DNA of 64,000 bases from Symsagittifera roscoffensis (taxonomy: Eukaryota; Xenacoelomorpha; Acoela; Convolutidae), in NCBI RefSeq assembly GCF_963678635.1, contig NC_087062.1:73807345-73871344 (forward strand), written 5' to 3'. Of the stretch, positions 1 to 12,000 are shown one piece after another. Numbering within the stretch: position 1 is the first letter of the stretch; the number at the start of each line of letters is the position of its first letter. Under the pieces are notes generated by a model. The model had not been told where the DNA came from. It worked only from the letters and a program-made list of their open reading frames with translations, and searched no databases. The translations under genes were made by a program, and so were the position numbers.

Positions 1-914
1 CGATCAAGTTTTTTGTGACCTTTGCGCTTTTTTTGTTCGATGGTGCAGTACGAAAGTTAAACAGCAAAAAATCAAAATTGAGCGTGAACAAAGTTTGAGA
101 CTTTTTCCTAAAAAAATTACCAAGACCTATATAAGAGTACTAACTACGTTCATTACTATTAATATTAAGTGTTGAAGTTTGATTAGTATATGGAATTAAG
201 TATATGGAATTGATTTCGTAGTGCGTGACAATTTGCCCAGCGGGAATAATTCTCTTAACTTTTTCAGCTTAAAAAACTAAACAAGCAGTTTAGTTAGACT
301 CGTTTCAGAATGACCGTAGATTCAAGTAGTTCCAGTGGTGTCGGAACACGAAGACTGCTCGTTTGGTATGACATGGTCCTGAATGTTCTTTAAAATCAAA
401 ATTTAAGGGTCTAACTTGATTCGTACAACTTAAAATTATGGATACCAATGAGCTTGATTGATTTTGATCAGGAGCAAATTTGTGTGCGGAATAGTAATTA
501 TTGTCACGCTTTCAGCATCATAGATAAAATCTTCTTCGAATTGAAACAGTATTCAACACAACCTCCAAGCGCATTTCAGATAGTGCATAGCACAATCGCT
601 CGGGAACACTTAGATTCTAGGTTCGATCTCCACTTTACAACTTTCTTTCAGAACTTCTTCAGAGTAATAAAACAAACCACCTTAAGCATATATATTTCTC
701 ACTTTTTTTCGAAAATCGGAGCATTAAAACCATATCTGCTAACTTTTAATAAGACGAATTGAGGAGTGATATGAAATCTGTTAGGTACATCTTTGATGAG
801 CGAAGCTCTTATTAGCAACAAAAGGAAACTTTCGCGATTTTTTTGGTACAACTATTGAAGCGGAAAACGATCATGATGATGAGGTAGATTGGAATCTCAG
901 GAATTTGGAATGAC
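1..914. other. Region left of the last recognised DRC10 exon
   Basis: No exon is supportable here, although the rest of DRC10 must lie in or beyond this stretch. Bases 1-170 are a diverged copy of a dispersed repeat, with 'gacctttgcgctttttttg' near the start and 'cctatataagagt' at about 126. An open frame of 104 codons on plus at 448-762 matches nothing I recognise and is probably chance. On minus, around 690-600, a short stretch reads EEVLKESCKVEIE, which resembles a DRC10 coiled-coil segment but soon meets a stop and lacks a good donor. Confidence 0.5.
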
Positions 915-2030
915 CTTTGTTCTGTTGATGTGGTCATCGGCGCTCTTCTCGATGCTGTGAATGTCCAGTTTGAGTTTACGGATGACCTCATTCCTCTTGC
1001 TAACCTCCTCCTCCTTGTCCACTGTCGCCTCCTCCAGCTCCCTCTTCAACTGCTTGATAGCTGTCTCGTTTTTACGACACCTAAAGACATTGTGTAGTTC
1101 GTATTGGTTGTCTCTGCATTTAAACTCTATTTCTTTTTTTAAATGCATGGAAAATTTCAGCGATCTTTTGGCTGGAATTATCAACCGAAAAAAGTTTCCT
1201 GAATAATTCTTAAGCAACATCAAAGCTATTTATACAGCTTTTTATCATAATCAACTTTTTTCGAACAAACACACCCAAAATTGTCCACAAAAAAAACTGA
1301 ACTCAAATGTAATTACGATAGTCTGCCGAGTTTTGCCGTTGATATTCAAAAATGAACAGAAAATAGATACTGCATTTTTAATAATCCGAGCGATGTAATC
1401 AAGTTAACTAATACAAACGATAGTATTTGATAAACATTACACAAACCTATCGCTCATCTCCGTAAAGTAGTCTTGTCTCTGTTTCTCCTCGAATGGGGTA
1501 GAGAGCAATCTCTGAAGCAAGAGAGACTTGCCTTCTTTCACCATGGAGATGAATGCCTTCGTCTCTTCAGGCGTGTTTTTCTGAAACTCATTGCGCACCA
1601 CCTTCACAGCCGCCGGATTTGCAGCGAACAGTCTCAACAGAGTTTTGGTCGAGTGATGCAAATTCAGCTGCAGAAGATCCGAACTTCTCTGAAGTGCCTC
1701 GGCGTCTGTTGATTCCTGAGCTCCGTCTGTTAGATTATGAATCAACTGATCATTCAATTGCGAATGAACAGCCAACTGTTCGCACAAATCTTGCCCAAAA
1801 GCAACGGAAAATCTGTCCAAATTATCCAGAATAAATGGAAAAAGAGAGACCAGTTCCATTCGCACACAAGTATCTTCCATAACAGACATAATTCTTTGCT
1901 GTTCAATTAGCGTCAACTTCTTCTTAGAAGTGTCCAGCATCCGTTGGGTTTCGAGTTGTAGCTGGGATTTACCGCCAGTTTGGTCCGCATTTGTGGACTT
2001 ATTTCCTCCTTTACCAGCTTTAAATGCCAT
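915..2030 (-). CDS. DRC10: Dynein regulatory complex subunit 10 (IQCD-like), 5' part
   Basis: Two exons join in frame. Exon 1 is 2030-1447 and starts at the ATG of MAFKAGKGG. Exon 2 is 1080-915. The 366-bp intron has donor AG|GTTTGT and acceptor TTTAG|G, and splits an Arg codon. The two exons give exactly 250 codons. Family signatures are KKLTLIEQQRIMSVMED and VRMELVSLFPFI near residues 35-65, a TKTLLRLFAANPAAVK segment near 130-145, and a charged coiled coil in exon 2 (IKQLKRELEEATVDKEEEV). These match the N-terminal and central parts of IQCD/DRC10, a nexin-dynein regulatory complex subunit of motile cilia. The C-terminal part and IQ motif are not seen, so the gene continues to the left. The exon 2 donor (AAAG|GTCATT) is weak. 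The start lies 617 bp downstream of the WDR45B stop on the same strand. Confidence 0.82.
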
Positions 2031-2646
2031 AATATCTTAAAAACAGCCATCCAAGTTAAATTTCCAAAGGAAAAAAAGGAATTCGATGCCCTCACCTGTG
2101 GCGCCATCTAATGAGCCATTTCTTTGATAGTTTTTATGACATCCATTTTAGGCCAACCAATATTTAAACTCTTCTGAATTCAAGTCTCATTTGACGCCAA
2201 TATATGATATCTTCGGGGAATTTTTTGGCCAAAATCTTCCAAAAGAGTCCGAAAACTAAGTTTTGGAACGCTTATCTAAAATTTTCCCTCTGGGCCTAGA
2301 AATTGTTGATGAAACAGGATTATAGCAGAATTTGGAAAATAGATTCAGTCGACCCAAATTAATAACAAAATTTTCAATATTATTCGCCCTCTCTTGGTCT
2401 CAAGAAACGGCTCTCTCGTCTCGCTAGCTCTTGGTCAAATTCCACTAAAAATCATTAAATTCTCTATTAAAAAAATCAAAATCACTATCTAATTTAGTTG
2501 ATTTTCGAGATATAACATAATTTTTATTTCAACTTAACCTTATAAAATTGAAAATACAAAAATAATTCTGAATATCAATCGCCTAAAGCACAACATTACA
2601 GCACAATAGAAATTAATTTGAAGTCTATTTATTCAAGTTCAGCTTT
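2031..2646. other. Intergenic region between WDR45B and DRC10
   Basis: About 616 bp separate the WDR45B stop from the DRC10 start. I see the AATAAA near 2630 and a pyrimidine tract ending in AAG five bases before the DRC10 ATG (GGCTGTTTTTAAG), a possible 3' splice site. No ORF or repeat of note is present. Confidence 0.45.
2628..2633 (-). terminator. Candidate polyadenylation signal of WDR45B
   Basis: AATAAA on the minus strand lies 13 bases after the WDR45B stop codon (TAA at 2649-2647). It is the first canonical signal downstream and would give a very short 3' UTR. The assignment rests on position and motif only. Confidence 0.5.
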
Positions 2647-3078
2647 TTAGCCCACTGTAGGCACGTGTGGAAATGATGTAAAAACATCTCGAGGAGACAA
2701 AACATTTTCAGAGAAGTCTCTCGTCCAGCTAAGGGATCCCTCAGTGTCGTTGGCGATGAATTTGTTGTAGTCACCTGCGAGAGAAATAGCTATTATAGAC
2801 TTGTCATCAAGGGTGCTGAACTCACAGTAAACAGGCAAGCCTCCGCACTTCAGCTCTATTTTACCACTACTCGTTTTGGCTTGGCCCAGTCGTTTTGATA
2901 TGCTTCCAGATCGCCCGTAGCGTCCTCCTGAGTTGTTGTTGGGCGTCGAGTTTTTCAGGTTGAAAATATGCAACGTTCCTCTGTCACTAGACACACAGAC
3001 TAAGTTTCCGGGCTGGTTGAAGTTTATTGAATAAATAAGAGCAGGTTGGGTACCTCTTCGAAATTCTTCAACTTGCGC
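2647..3078 (-). CDS. WDR45B: WDR45B exon 5 (C-terminal blades)
   Basis: The exon starts after acceptor TTTATAG with AQVEEFRRGTQPALIYSINF, carries the FRRG phosphoinositide motif, then CVSSDRGTLHIFNLK, and ends HVPTVG-stop. The middle, with Ser/Gly-rich NNNSGGRYGRSGSISKRLGQ, corresponds to the flexible loop of WIPI proteins. Confidence 0.85.
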   Translation of the reverse strand, partial: AQVEEFRRGTQPALIYSINFNQPGNLVCVSSDRGTLHIFNLKNSTPNNNSGGRYGRSGSISKRLGQAKTSSGKIELKCGGLPVYCEFSTLDDKSIIAISLAGDYNKFIANDTEGSLSWTRDFSENVLSPRDVFTSFPHVPTVG

Positions 3079-6000
3079 CTATAAATATGAACACTTAAAC
3101 TTCCTAACTAAATTTATTTAAAACACCTGCAAGGGTATTCACATTTAATTGCCAATATTATCAAAATCATCAAAAAATCAGATGCCACGGAAAAACTTTG
3201 TTTTCTAAAACATCCCAAAAAAGAATTCTTAAGAGCTTTTCTGAGCAATACATGAATGCTTTCAATATTGCTGTCATTTAAAAAATTGCCTGCGGTTGAT
3301 TGCTTTTGGTTGACAAAGTAAGTTTTTATAAGACATGAGAAAATTAAATCAATTTCTCGACGGGTCATCAGTAAAATAGATGGTTGCCCTTTGAATGAGT
3401 CACGATTCCACTCTCACATATTTCTCCCCACTCAATTTTAGAGGTACGTTCAGTTCAGCGCATAATAACTCACATACCAAAATTCGCAACAACTATGGGA
3501 TGAAATGAGCGACTGAAATCAAGCAAAAAGAAGTATACTTAGACAGTCTCTAATTTATTCTAAGCAATTATACCCGCAAAAAACTGTTAATTAATTGGTA
3601 CTTAATCATTATCTCCCAATCTAAACTATAAATCAAATTGAAAAGCTCCTTATATTTGAGTGTTTTTTGCCTTATAGTGTGTGTTGAACACCCTGATGAG
3701 GGTTCCCTTTTCGGAGGCGGTGGCCACTAGGTCTCCTTTTTTGCTGAGGGCAATGGAGCATAGGCTGCTCTCATGAGCACATATGTACTCTGCTGGCATT
3801 CCACTGCCTAGGGAGGCTATGGCCAGCTGACCCACTTTCGGTCCAGGGTAGGCGATGATGGGGTTGGCCTCAACTGCGCACACCTGCATATGGGAAAAAT
3901 GACAAACAGATAGGTCGGCGTCAATAAACTCAAGGAAACAATCAAGTTTTTGTTCCGAGCATTGAAAATGGGAAAGAATTTTTCTTCGGTTGTGCTTTAG
4001 TTTTTTTTGTGTTTTATTTTCAACGCAAAATCAGCTACCACAATCAACCATCGGAACAGTTCGAATGATACATCATATTATAGCCTCTTCAGTCCTGATT
4101 TAAACAGCACTTGAAATTTTTCAAAAAGTTTTCCCAGTGTCGAGAAAAACCAGTTTGAATTCTTATTTACTTAAGTAGTAAAAACTCAGTTAAACTCCAG
4201 GAAAAGTTGTTTTGACAGCTTAATTTAGCGCTTCTTTAAAAAGTTTTTTAAAATCAAATACGATTCTGCAAATAAATTAGAAAAGATAGCCTTTATTTGA
4301 AAAACTTCGACTTTGGAATTTCGAAATAAAAAAAGATGGCTTTATAGCTCTTTCAGTTTCAAGAACAGTAATGAGTACCACTATTTAGATAAAATTAACC
4401 CAATTTGAGAAAACTGGATTATTGAGTTAAATTTTTATTCCGCTGGGAAATCTGAAAATTAAATTCCACTTTCGCAACTAGAATTCGATCTATTTTTCGT
4501 GACCTTTACACTTTTTCTGTTTGATAGCGAGTTTGCCTTCCTTTTAACAAAAGAAATGAACTGAATTCACAAAGAAACCAAAATTCAAACGGCGAAAGAG
4601 TAAATTTGAACCTGAACAAATTTAAAAATTTTCCTGAAAATAAAACGAAAAAAATCATCGCGACCTAGATAAGCGTCTGAACTACGTTCATGGACTTTTA
4701 AACATAGCCAACAGACAGTTAGAAACGAGTCAATAAACACGAATGAGCAGAAAAAAAATTATCATAACACTTTCCATATCAAGAAATTTTATTGCTTGAC
4801 GTTTTTGTGATGAGAAAACTAGGTCCATTGATAATTCGCGTACAATTAAAATTCACTTCGGAAGCTAGAAGTCCATGTTGGTTCACGCCTTTTGGAATTG
4901 GAGAACGCAATTTGCCTTTCTTTTAGCAAATGAGTTTGAAGTGAAGTAAAAGTCAAAAAAGAGAAGGCATGAAAAAATTCAGCGTGAACAAATTAATTAG
5001 TTTCCTTAAGTAAAAAAAAACACTGAAAACATAAAATCTAAACAAAGGGCACGCACGTCGCTTAATGACACTAAAATACTTGATTCACAGAGAGGCAAAT
5101 GAAATTGCAAACTTGGAAGAAAAATATAAGCAAGCGTTCATAGTAAAAAAAAAACATGACTCTTCAATAACATGATGCAAAGTTTCAAAAATTTGATTTA
5201 AAGCAATTTTAAAGAACAACAATTTATTCTCTTAGGCTCATTTCGAAAGTGAACTCTGGCAAAGGAAATATTTGTGAAAAAAATAGAAAACCTAGATTTT
5301 GTTTCAAGAAATTCTGAATTATTAACGCACACGGCTGCATTCATTGCTGCCATGCGACTAAGAGAAAAACCGAAAAAAAATAAAGTTCTAATTCAAAATT
5401 ATTGGAAATCATTCACTGAAAAATCGGATTTACAAGAAATATTGGAAAAAACTTATTTGAAAATAATTTACTGAAATTTTACCAAAATATAAAACCTTAA
5501 TTCTTGAATAAGTATAATGAAGATTGCTTGTTTCTTAAAAATACTACGTTAGACTCTGTTATAACTAAGCCAAAAAAAACATAAGCAGACATTTGCTGCA
5601 CCGATGAAGACAATTTTCGAAGGTAGAACAATTTCAGAGAATAAACAAGCACTAACCGCGCTCGAATCGGTGATCTTTGTCGCCCCAAGAATGTGTGTTA
5701 CATTTGCTCGAGATGAGCGCAAGTACGATTGGAGCTCGATTTGGTTATCAGCTTAGTGATGAATGATTCCCAGATTCTGTTAGACAAATTGTTATAGATT
5801 TACCGGAACTCAAAGCGCTCTACGTCATTGGAAATAATGAGTTTGTTTCTGTTTTCCACACAGAAGCAAAGCTGTGCTTCACAAATACTAGCGAGAACAC
5901 GGCAGAACCAGCTCTTTAAAGTGCAACACAGAGGCGAAGCAGAGCTTCGCACCACTTGCGATGGAAAATAAATGTCAAGAAAAAAAATTAAAATCAGATA

Positions 6001-9000
6001 GGAAAATTTAGTAAATTTTTTGAAAATTAAACTAGCAAAAATATCAGTTTGACTCAAACTGATAATTTAAACCTGCCTGCTAAGCAGAAGACACGCGGTG
6101 AAACTATTTGTAAACAGCGCACTGCTGAAAAAAAACGAATTCAGACATTTTGCCAGATAAGACACAAGAACCAAACCAATTAAGACTAAGCAAACAAAAC
6201 ACCTCAAAAAGTTTCTAAAAACATGAAACTATTGAAATTGATAATTTTCAAAACAATTACAATTCAATTCAAAATCCTATATTTTCCTTGTTCAAAAAAA
6301 CATTGCTCTAAAAAAAATTGAATCAAATAAAGAAGTAAAAAAAACAAGACAAAGACGCTGGCTTAGAACACACAACAATGCAATTGAACTACTATTGATA
6401 TAAAAGTTAAGAAATTTGTGTCGTTTTAAACGTATCATTGGGCGTGAAAAAAATAGAAAGTTTTCAAAATGACAAAAAAAACCGTTAAAAAGGAATAAAA
6501 AGTTATTTCGTTACTGTTTTAACGCATTGAAACTACATAAAACTAAGAAATACAACACGTGTAACAGGAAAATAAGCAGACAGCAACTCAAGTTGACACA
6601 GTAAAACAACAAAATCGGCTAGAAATTTTAGCACAGAGACGAAGTTGCACTTCGCATACACCGGCAAAAAAATGACCGATGACGCTACTGGGAAAAACTG
6701 AATGGGTAAAACTTTGAGTCTACGAAATTTCATAAGTGACGCACGCCAATTATTAGTCTACCAGTCAATTTGAAAAAAAAAGAAACTTACCGACTAACAT
6801 GCCTCAATTTATAGAGCATTTTAACTAGTATACGAAAAATTTCATTAAAAATATCTGACCCTGCCAAGATTCGAACCCTCTTATTTTGCTGCTGGTCTCC
6901 TTTCCTACCTCTACGGTACAGATTAATGATAACTTGAAGCTAAAGTGCTAATTGTAACAAAATAGTCTGTGTTAACATCGTTAACATTGGCTGTACTTAA
7001 TAGCTGGTTATTGATCAAAATGAACTCTAATATTTGCAACTTAGGTTGGAAAAAAAGAGTTCATACTATCACACAAGTTTGCTTGTGTAATAAACAAAAA
7101 TACCGGAAATTTTTTGTTGATATTATTCTGATTTGATAGGACTTCAGGCTTGCTCGGTCTTTTTGTTTCAAATGAAAAGGCTAATTTAAAAAAATAATGG
7201 TTTCATCTAATGAGAAAAAAAATTTCAAAAATCAAATATCGAAAAACAAAAAAAATTAAACAAAATGTGCAACATTTAATGAGCTAATTTATCTGCACCA
7301 AAAAGAATGCTACAAGTAAAGCTGATCGTACAACCAAAAGCAAATACTTGAACCAATTTTGTTACTTGACCACCATTCTCAGCATTTCTGAAAATTAGTC
7401 TGAAAAACAGATATATCCGGCCTTTTTTTTTCGGCAGTGAAGAAACGTTTGCTGGTATCTTTTCCATATCAAAATTACGACAAGTGGTTTAATGTGCTAT
7501 TTTAAAAAAAAATTCCCATCTTTTTGTTCTGAGGGCTAACTTTGGGCAGTAGTCAAATAAAGTTTTTTAAAATATTTTATTATGATATCGACGTCGTATA
7601 TACAAGGAGCTAGCAATTACTTACAGCACAGAGTCCGTGCGGGTTGAGACATGACTCAAACCTCTCCTGTTCGAGCGGGTTGAGATCGAAGGTGTAGACT
7701 TTGATCAAAGTTTCCAGCACCACAACTATCCTGTAGAAGAAAAAGGAACTATTAACATGTTTGTTTAGCGGTAAAGCAAATGTGACTCTTCCAAAATGAG
7801 ATTTTAAAAATCAGAAAAAGCAGTCTTAAGAAACCTTTAGCAATCAGCGAATAAAAAAACAAATTAGCATCTAAGTGTTCGGTTTACGCAACCATCCCAT
7901 CGAAACAAGTCCATTGGAACAACCGAAGCGATTGGAGTAGGCAAACTGCAATCACATCAACTCAGTAGAGTAGTGAAGACTAGTTTATGATGCTGTCTAT
8001 TCAACTGTGGCTTACAAGGAACGCGGGAATGACACGAATCTTACATTAATTAAAACAAAATTGAATAACAAATTAGCATTTAAGTGTTGAGTTCACTCGA
8101 TCATCCCTTGGACCAATCAAGGACAAGGGAGAAAGCAAACTGCTATCACAACTAAGGATAGGAGTGAAGATTGGTTTCTGATGCAGTAAATCGGTCGAAC
8201 CAATTCAAATGCAGCTGACAAAAAAGGTAACGAAACGAAACCCACATCAGTTTGAACAAAGTTGCTTAACAAATTAGCATTAAAGTGTTCAGTTCACGCA
8301 ATCATCCCAATCGATACAGATCCATTGAACCAACCAAAAAGACTGGAGAAAGCAAACTACAATCACGTCAACTCAGGAGAGGAATGAAGTATGGTTTCTG
8401 ACGCTGTAAATCGGTCGAATCAATTCAACTGTAGCTTACAAGGAAAGTGGCAATTACACGAATCCTACATCAATTAGAACAAATTTGAAGAACAAATTAG
8501 CATTTAAATGTTCAGTTCACGCAATCATCCCAATCGATACAGGTCCATTGAACCAACCAAAGAAAGTGGAGAAAGCAAACTACAATCACGTCAACTCAGG
8601 AGAGGAATGAAGATTGGTTTCTGACGCTGAAAATCAGACAAATCAGTTCAATTGTAGCTTATAAGAACCGTGGCAGTGACACAAAGCCTTTATCAGTCCG
8701 AGAAAAACTGATTGACAAACAAGGGTTCGATGAAACTTTAGCAAGCAAACTGTAATCACAACGGCTCAGCAGAAGAGTGAAGATTGGTTTCTGACTCTAA
8801 ATCATTCAAAAAAAAATCGACTCGAGCTTACAAGGAAGATGGTAACGACAAGAATGCTATATCAGTTAGAACAAAATTGAAAAGCAAATTAGCATTCAAA
8901 TGTTCAGTTCACTCAATCATCCCAATCGATACAAGTCCATTGGACCAACCGAAGAGACTGGAAAAAGCAAACTGCAATCACGTCAACTCAGTATAGGAAT

Positions 9001-12000
9001 GAAGACTGGTTTATGATTCTGTAAATCAGTCGAATCAATTCAACTCTGGCTCAGAAGGAACGCGGTAATGACACAAATCCTACAATAATCAAAACAAAAT
9101 TGAATAACAATTAGTATTTAGGTGTTGAGTCCACTCAATCATCCCGACCGATACAGGTCCGTTGGACCAATCAAAGACAAGGGAGAAAGCAAACTGACAT
9201 CACATCAAATTAGGATAGGAGTGAAGATTGCTTTCTGTGCAGTAAATTGGTCGAACCAATTCAAATGTAGCTGACAAAAAAAGAAGTAATGAAACGAAAC
9301 CCACATCAGTTTAAACAAAGTTGATTAACAAACTAGCAATCAAGTGTTCAGTTCACGCAACCAACCCAATCGATACAAGTCTATTCGAACAACCGATGAG
9401 ACCGGAGAAAGCAAACTACAATCACGTCATTTCAGAAGATGAGCGAAGAATGGTTTCTGATGCTGTAAATCAGTCGAATCAATTCAACTGTAGCTTATAA
9501 GGAACGTGGTAATGACAAGAATCCTACATCGGTTAGAACAAAATTGAATAACAAATTAGCATTTAAGTGTTCAGTTCACGCCAGCACCCCAACCGATACA
9601 GGCCACTTGAAACAAAGCCCCCACCCCAACCGATACAGGTCACTTGAAACAACCGAAGTGAGTGGAGTAGGCAAACTGCAATCACATCAACTCAGTAGAG
9701 TAGTGAAGACTGGTTTATGATGCTGTAAATCAGCCGAATTAATTCAACTGTGGCTTACACGGAACGCGGTAATGACACCAATTCTACATTAATTAAAACA
9801 AAATTGAATAGCAAATTAGCATTTAAATGTTGAGTTCACTCAATCATCCCGACCGATACAGTTCCCTTGGACCAATCAAAGACAAGGGAGAAAGCAAACT
9901 GCAATCATGTCAACTTAGGAGAGGAGTGACGAATGGTTTCTGATGCTGTAAATCGATCGAATCAATTCAACTGTAGCTTACAAGGAAAGTGGCAATGACA
10001 AGAATCTTACATCAATTAGAACAAAATTGAATAACAAATTCGCAATTAAATGTTCAGTTCACGCAATCATCCCAATCGATACAGGTCCATTGAACCAACC
10101 ACAGAGACTGGAGAAAGCAAACTGCAATCAGATCAACCCAGGAGAGGAATGAACATTGGTTTCTGACGCTGTAAATTAGTCAAATCAATTCAACTGTAGC
10201 TTATAAGGAATGTGGCAGTGACACAAAGCCTTTATCAGTCGAAAAAAAAAACTGATTGACAAACAAGGATTCGATGAAGATGTAGCAAGCAAACTGTAAT
10301 CACAACGGCTCAGCAGAAGAGTGAAGATTGGCTTCTGACTCTCTTAATCATTCAAAAAATCGACTGTAGCTTACAAGGAAGATGGTAACGACAAGAATGC
10401 TATATCAGTTAGAACAAAATTGAATAGCAAATTAGCATTCAAATGTTCAGTTCACGCAATCATCCCAATCGATAAAAGTCCATTGGACCAACCGAAGAGC
10501 CGGCAGAAAGCAACTTGCAATCAGGTCAACTCAGGAGAGGCGTGAAGATTGGTTTCTGATGCTGTAAATCAGTCGAATCAATTCAACTGTAGCTTACAAG
10601 GAAAGTGGCAATGACAAGAATCTTACATCAATTAGAACAAAATTGAATAACTAAATAGAAATTTAATGTTCAGTTCACGCAATCATCCCAATCGATACAG
10701 GTCCATTGGACCAACCGAAGAGACTGGAAAAAGCAAACTGCAATCACGTCAACTCAGGATGGGAGTTAAGACTGCTTTATGATGCTGTAAATCAGTCGAA
10801 TCAATTCAACTGTGGCTAACAAGGAACGCGGTAATGACACGAATCCTACAAAAATTAAAACAAAATTGAATAACAAATTAGTATTTAGGTGTTGAGTTCA
10901 CTCAATCAACCCGACCAATACAGGTCACTTGGATCAATCAAAGACAAGGGAGAAAGCAAACTGACATCACATCAACTAAGGATAGGAGTGAAGATTGGTT
11001 TCTGTGCAGTAAATCGGTCGAACCAATTCAAATGTAGCTGACAAAAAAGAAGTAATGAAACAAAACCCACATCAGCTTGAACAAAGTTGATTAACAAACT
11101 AGCATTCAAGTGTTCAGTTCACGCAACCATCCTACTCGATACAAGTCTATTGGAACAACCGAAGTGAGTGGAGTAGGCAAACTGCAATCACATCAACTCA
11201 GTAGAGTAGTGAAGACTGGTTTATGATGCTGTAAATCAGTCGAACCAATTCAACTGTGGCTTACAAGGAACGTGGTAATAACACGAATCCTACATCGGTT
11301 AGAACAAAATTGAATAAAAACTTAGCATTTAAGTGTTCAGTTCACGCAATCATCCCAATCGATACCGGTCCATTGGACCAACCGAAGAGACTAGAAAAAA
11401 CAAATTGCAATCACGTCAACTCAGGATGGGAGTGAAGACTGGTTTATGATGCTGTAAATCAGTCGAATCAATTCAACTGTGGCCAAGAAGGAACGCGGTA
11501 ATGACACGAATCCTACAATAATTAAAACAAAATTGAATAACAAATTAGTATTTAGGTGTTGAGTTCACTCAATCATCCCGACCGATACAGGTCCCTTGGA
11601 TCAATCAAAGACAATGGAGAACGCAAACTGACATCACATCAACTAAGGATAGGAGTGAAGATTGGTTTTGCAGTAAATCTGTCGAAACAATTCAAATGTA
11701 GCTGACAAAAAGAAGTAATGAAACAAAACCCACATCAGTTTGAACAAAGTTGATTAACAAACTAGCATTCAAGTGTTCAGTTCATGCAACCATCCTAATC
11801 GATACAAGTCTATTGGAACAACCGAAGTGAGTGGAGTAGGCAAACTGCAATCACATCAACTCAGTAGAGTAGCGAAGACTGGTTTATGATGCTGTAAATC
11901 AGTCGAATCAATTCAACTGTAGCTTATAAGGAACGCGGTAATGACACGAATCCTACATTAATTAAAACAAAATTGAATAACAAATTAGCATTTAAGTGTT

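Larger units (their letters stand above)
3884..7624. other. WDR45B intron 3: dispersed repeats, no gene
   Basis: AT-rich non-coding sequence. It holds two relatives of a dispersed ~250-bp repeat (about 4395-4700 and 4840-5040), three hairpin motifs (5863-5880, 5934-5950, 6640-6654) and a tRNA-like B box near 6870. A 66-codon plus-strand open frame at 5274-5474 is not recognisable and is probably chance. Confidence 0.6.

Noticed and set aside
600-690. Third DRC10 exon on minus (EEVLKESCKVEIE)
   Set aside because: The resemblance to the DRC10 coiled coil is suggestive. It meets a stop within a few codons, and no good acceptor or donor frames it.
1473-1834. Plus-strand frames opposite DRC10 exon 1
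   Set aside because: They are antisense shadows of a conserved coding exon.
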